From Desulfoprunum sp. (GTDB taxonomy: Bacteria; Desulfobacterota; Desulfobulbia; Desulfobulbales; Desulfocapsaceae), in assembly GCA_030696435.1 (NCBI GenBank), contig JAUYSF010000148.1, forward strand, positions 1 through 16,678: a stretch of 16,678 nt of DNA, written 5' to 3'. The position numbers and the translations under genes are program-made. Numbering within the stretch: the stretch's first letter is position 1; every line of letters begins with the position of its first letter. The notes under the pieces are model-generated. The model saw only the letters and a list, made by a program, of their open reading frames with translations. It searched no databases and was not told the origin of the DNA. Below are positions 16,303 through 16,678 of this stretch, one piece after another.

Positions 16303-16553
16303 AGCTCATTTTCTCCGAACATGCCTGGGAAGAATATCTTTATTGGCAAAGGACCGATAAAAAGATTTCAGCCCGTATCAACACCTTGATTCGAGATATT
16401 CAGCGCATGCCGTTTGAGGGGATAGGAAAACCTGAGCCTCTCAAACACGGCCTCTCCGGATATTGGTCACGCAGAATCACCGATGAACATCGCATTGTCT
16501 ATAAAGTCGACAATGATTCTCTAGTTATTGCCCAACTCCGTTATCATTATTGA
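16299..16553 (+). CDS. yoeB: YoeB mRNA interferase toxin (RelE superfamily)
   Basis: This 84-residue toxin has the same length as E. coli YoeB and is closely similar throughout (MKLIFSEHAWEEYLYWQ, FEGIGKPEPLKHGLSG, YWSRRITDEHRIVY, RYHY end). The known catalytic residues E46, R65, H83 and Y84 are all present at the same positions, so it should be an active ribosome-dependent mRNA endonuclease. The start is TTG at 16299, overlapping the antitoxin stop as TTGA; a TTG start and coupling would keep toxin output low relative to antitoxin. No terminator is evident downstream. Confidence 0.96.
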   Translation: MKLIFSEHAWEEYLYWQRTDKKISARINTLIRDIQRMPFEGIGKPEPLKHGLSGYWSRRITDEHRIVYKVDNDSLVIAQLRYHY

Positions 16554-16621
16554 TTTTCTCCCAGCAGTTTTAGGGAAAGTGCGACTGCGACTCAGAATTC
16601 ACTGCACCGGAAGACTCAATC

Positions 16622-16657
16622 CGATTTCGATAGCGATAGCGATTTCGATCCCGATGG
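16622..16657. repeat. Hexamer tandem repeat (CGATNN)x6
   Basis: Six consecutive 6-base units begin with CGAT: CGATTT, CGATAG, CGATAG, CGATTT, CGATCC, CGATGG. A separate pair of GCGACT hexamers lies at 16581-16592. The stretch from the yoeB stop to the window end holds no gene. Similar CGAT hexamer runs are, as I recall, found in intergenic DNA of some Desulfobacterota; their role is not known. Confidence 0.55.
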
Positions 16658-16678
16658 ATTCAATGACAACAAACTGAA

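Noticed and set aside
16622..16657. CRISPR array
   Set aside because: The repeat unit is only six bases with no spacers, so it is a simple tandem repeat.

Overview
The window looks like chromosome of a moderately GC-rich Gram-negative bacterium. Three features suggest a sulfate-reducer-like member of the Desulfobacterota (former Deltaproteobacteria): a C_GCAxxG_C_C-type cysteine-motif gene, tripartite RND efflux operons with outer-membrane partners, and an HDOD-REC-GGDEF hybrid. The taxonomic placement is inference from gene content and codon use, not from a marker gene.

Layout. (1) 1-742: the start of a LysR-type regulator on the minus strand, divergent from a small cysteine-motif redox protein, with a T-N11-A LysR box between them. 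(2) 743-1315: a gene-free stretch with a 148-bp palindromic MITE-like element with near-perfect 20-bp ends, an 11-bp hairpin, and a TetR promoter bracketed by two copies of one palindrome. (3) 1316-7734: tetR, adaptor, RND permease and lipoprotein outer-membrane channel, probably one operon. (4) 7735-13902: a second complete pump (adaptor, RND permease, TolC-type channel) with overlapping genes. In front of it is the decayed 3' end of a second tetR, still recognisable by eye. (5) 13903-15956: a hairpin, a promoter, a short structured leader and an HDOD-REC-GGDEF protein with intact phosphorylation, catalytic and c-di-GMP inhibition residues. (6) 15957-16678: a complete YefM-YoeB toxin-antitoxin operon with its TGTACA-type operator, then a hexamer tandem repeat.

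How the parts work together. Each pump is an inner-membrane proton antiporter, a periplasmic adaptor and an outer-membrane duct, so the window carries two full envelope-spanning exporters of clearly different subclass. Pump 1 has the classic Asp-Asp/Lys proton relay and a lipoprotein NodT-type channel. Pump 2 has Asp-Asn/Asn-Asn at the same positions, an extra CGLPC pair in the porter domain, and a signal-peptide TolC-type channel. Only pump 1 keeps an intact local repressor. Pump 2's repressor appears to survive only as a ghost, which raises the question of whether pump 2 is now constitutive, fed by readthrough from operon 1, or under other control.

Nothing here is a clearly new multi-gene system. 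The most unusual signals are the tetR ghost, the symmetric palindromic element, and the duplicated TetR operator.
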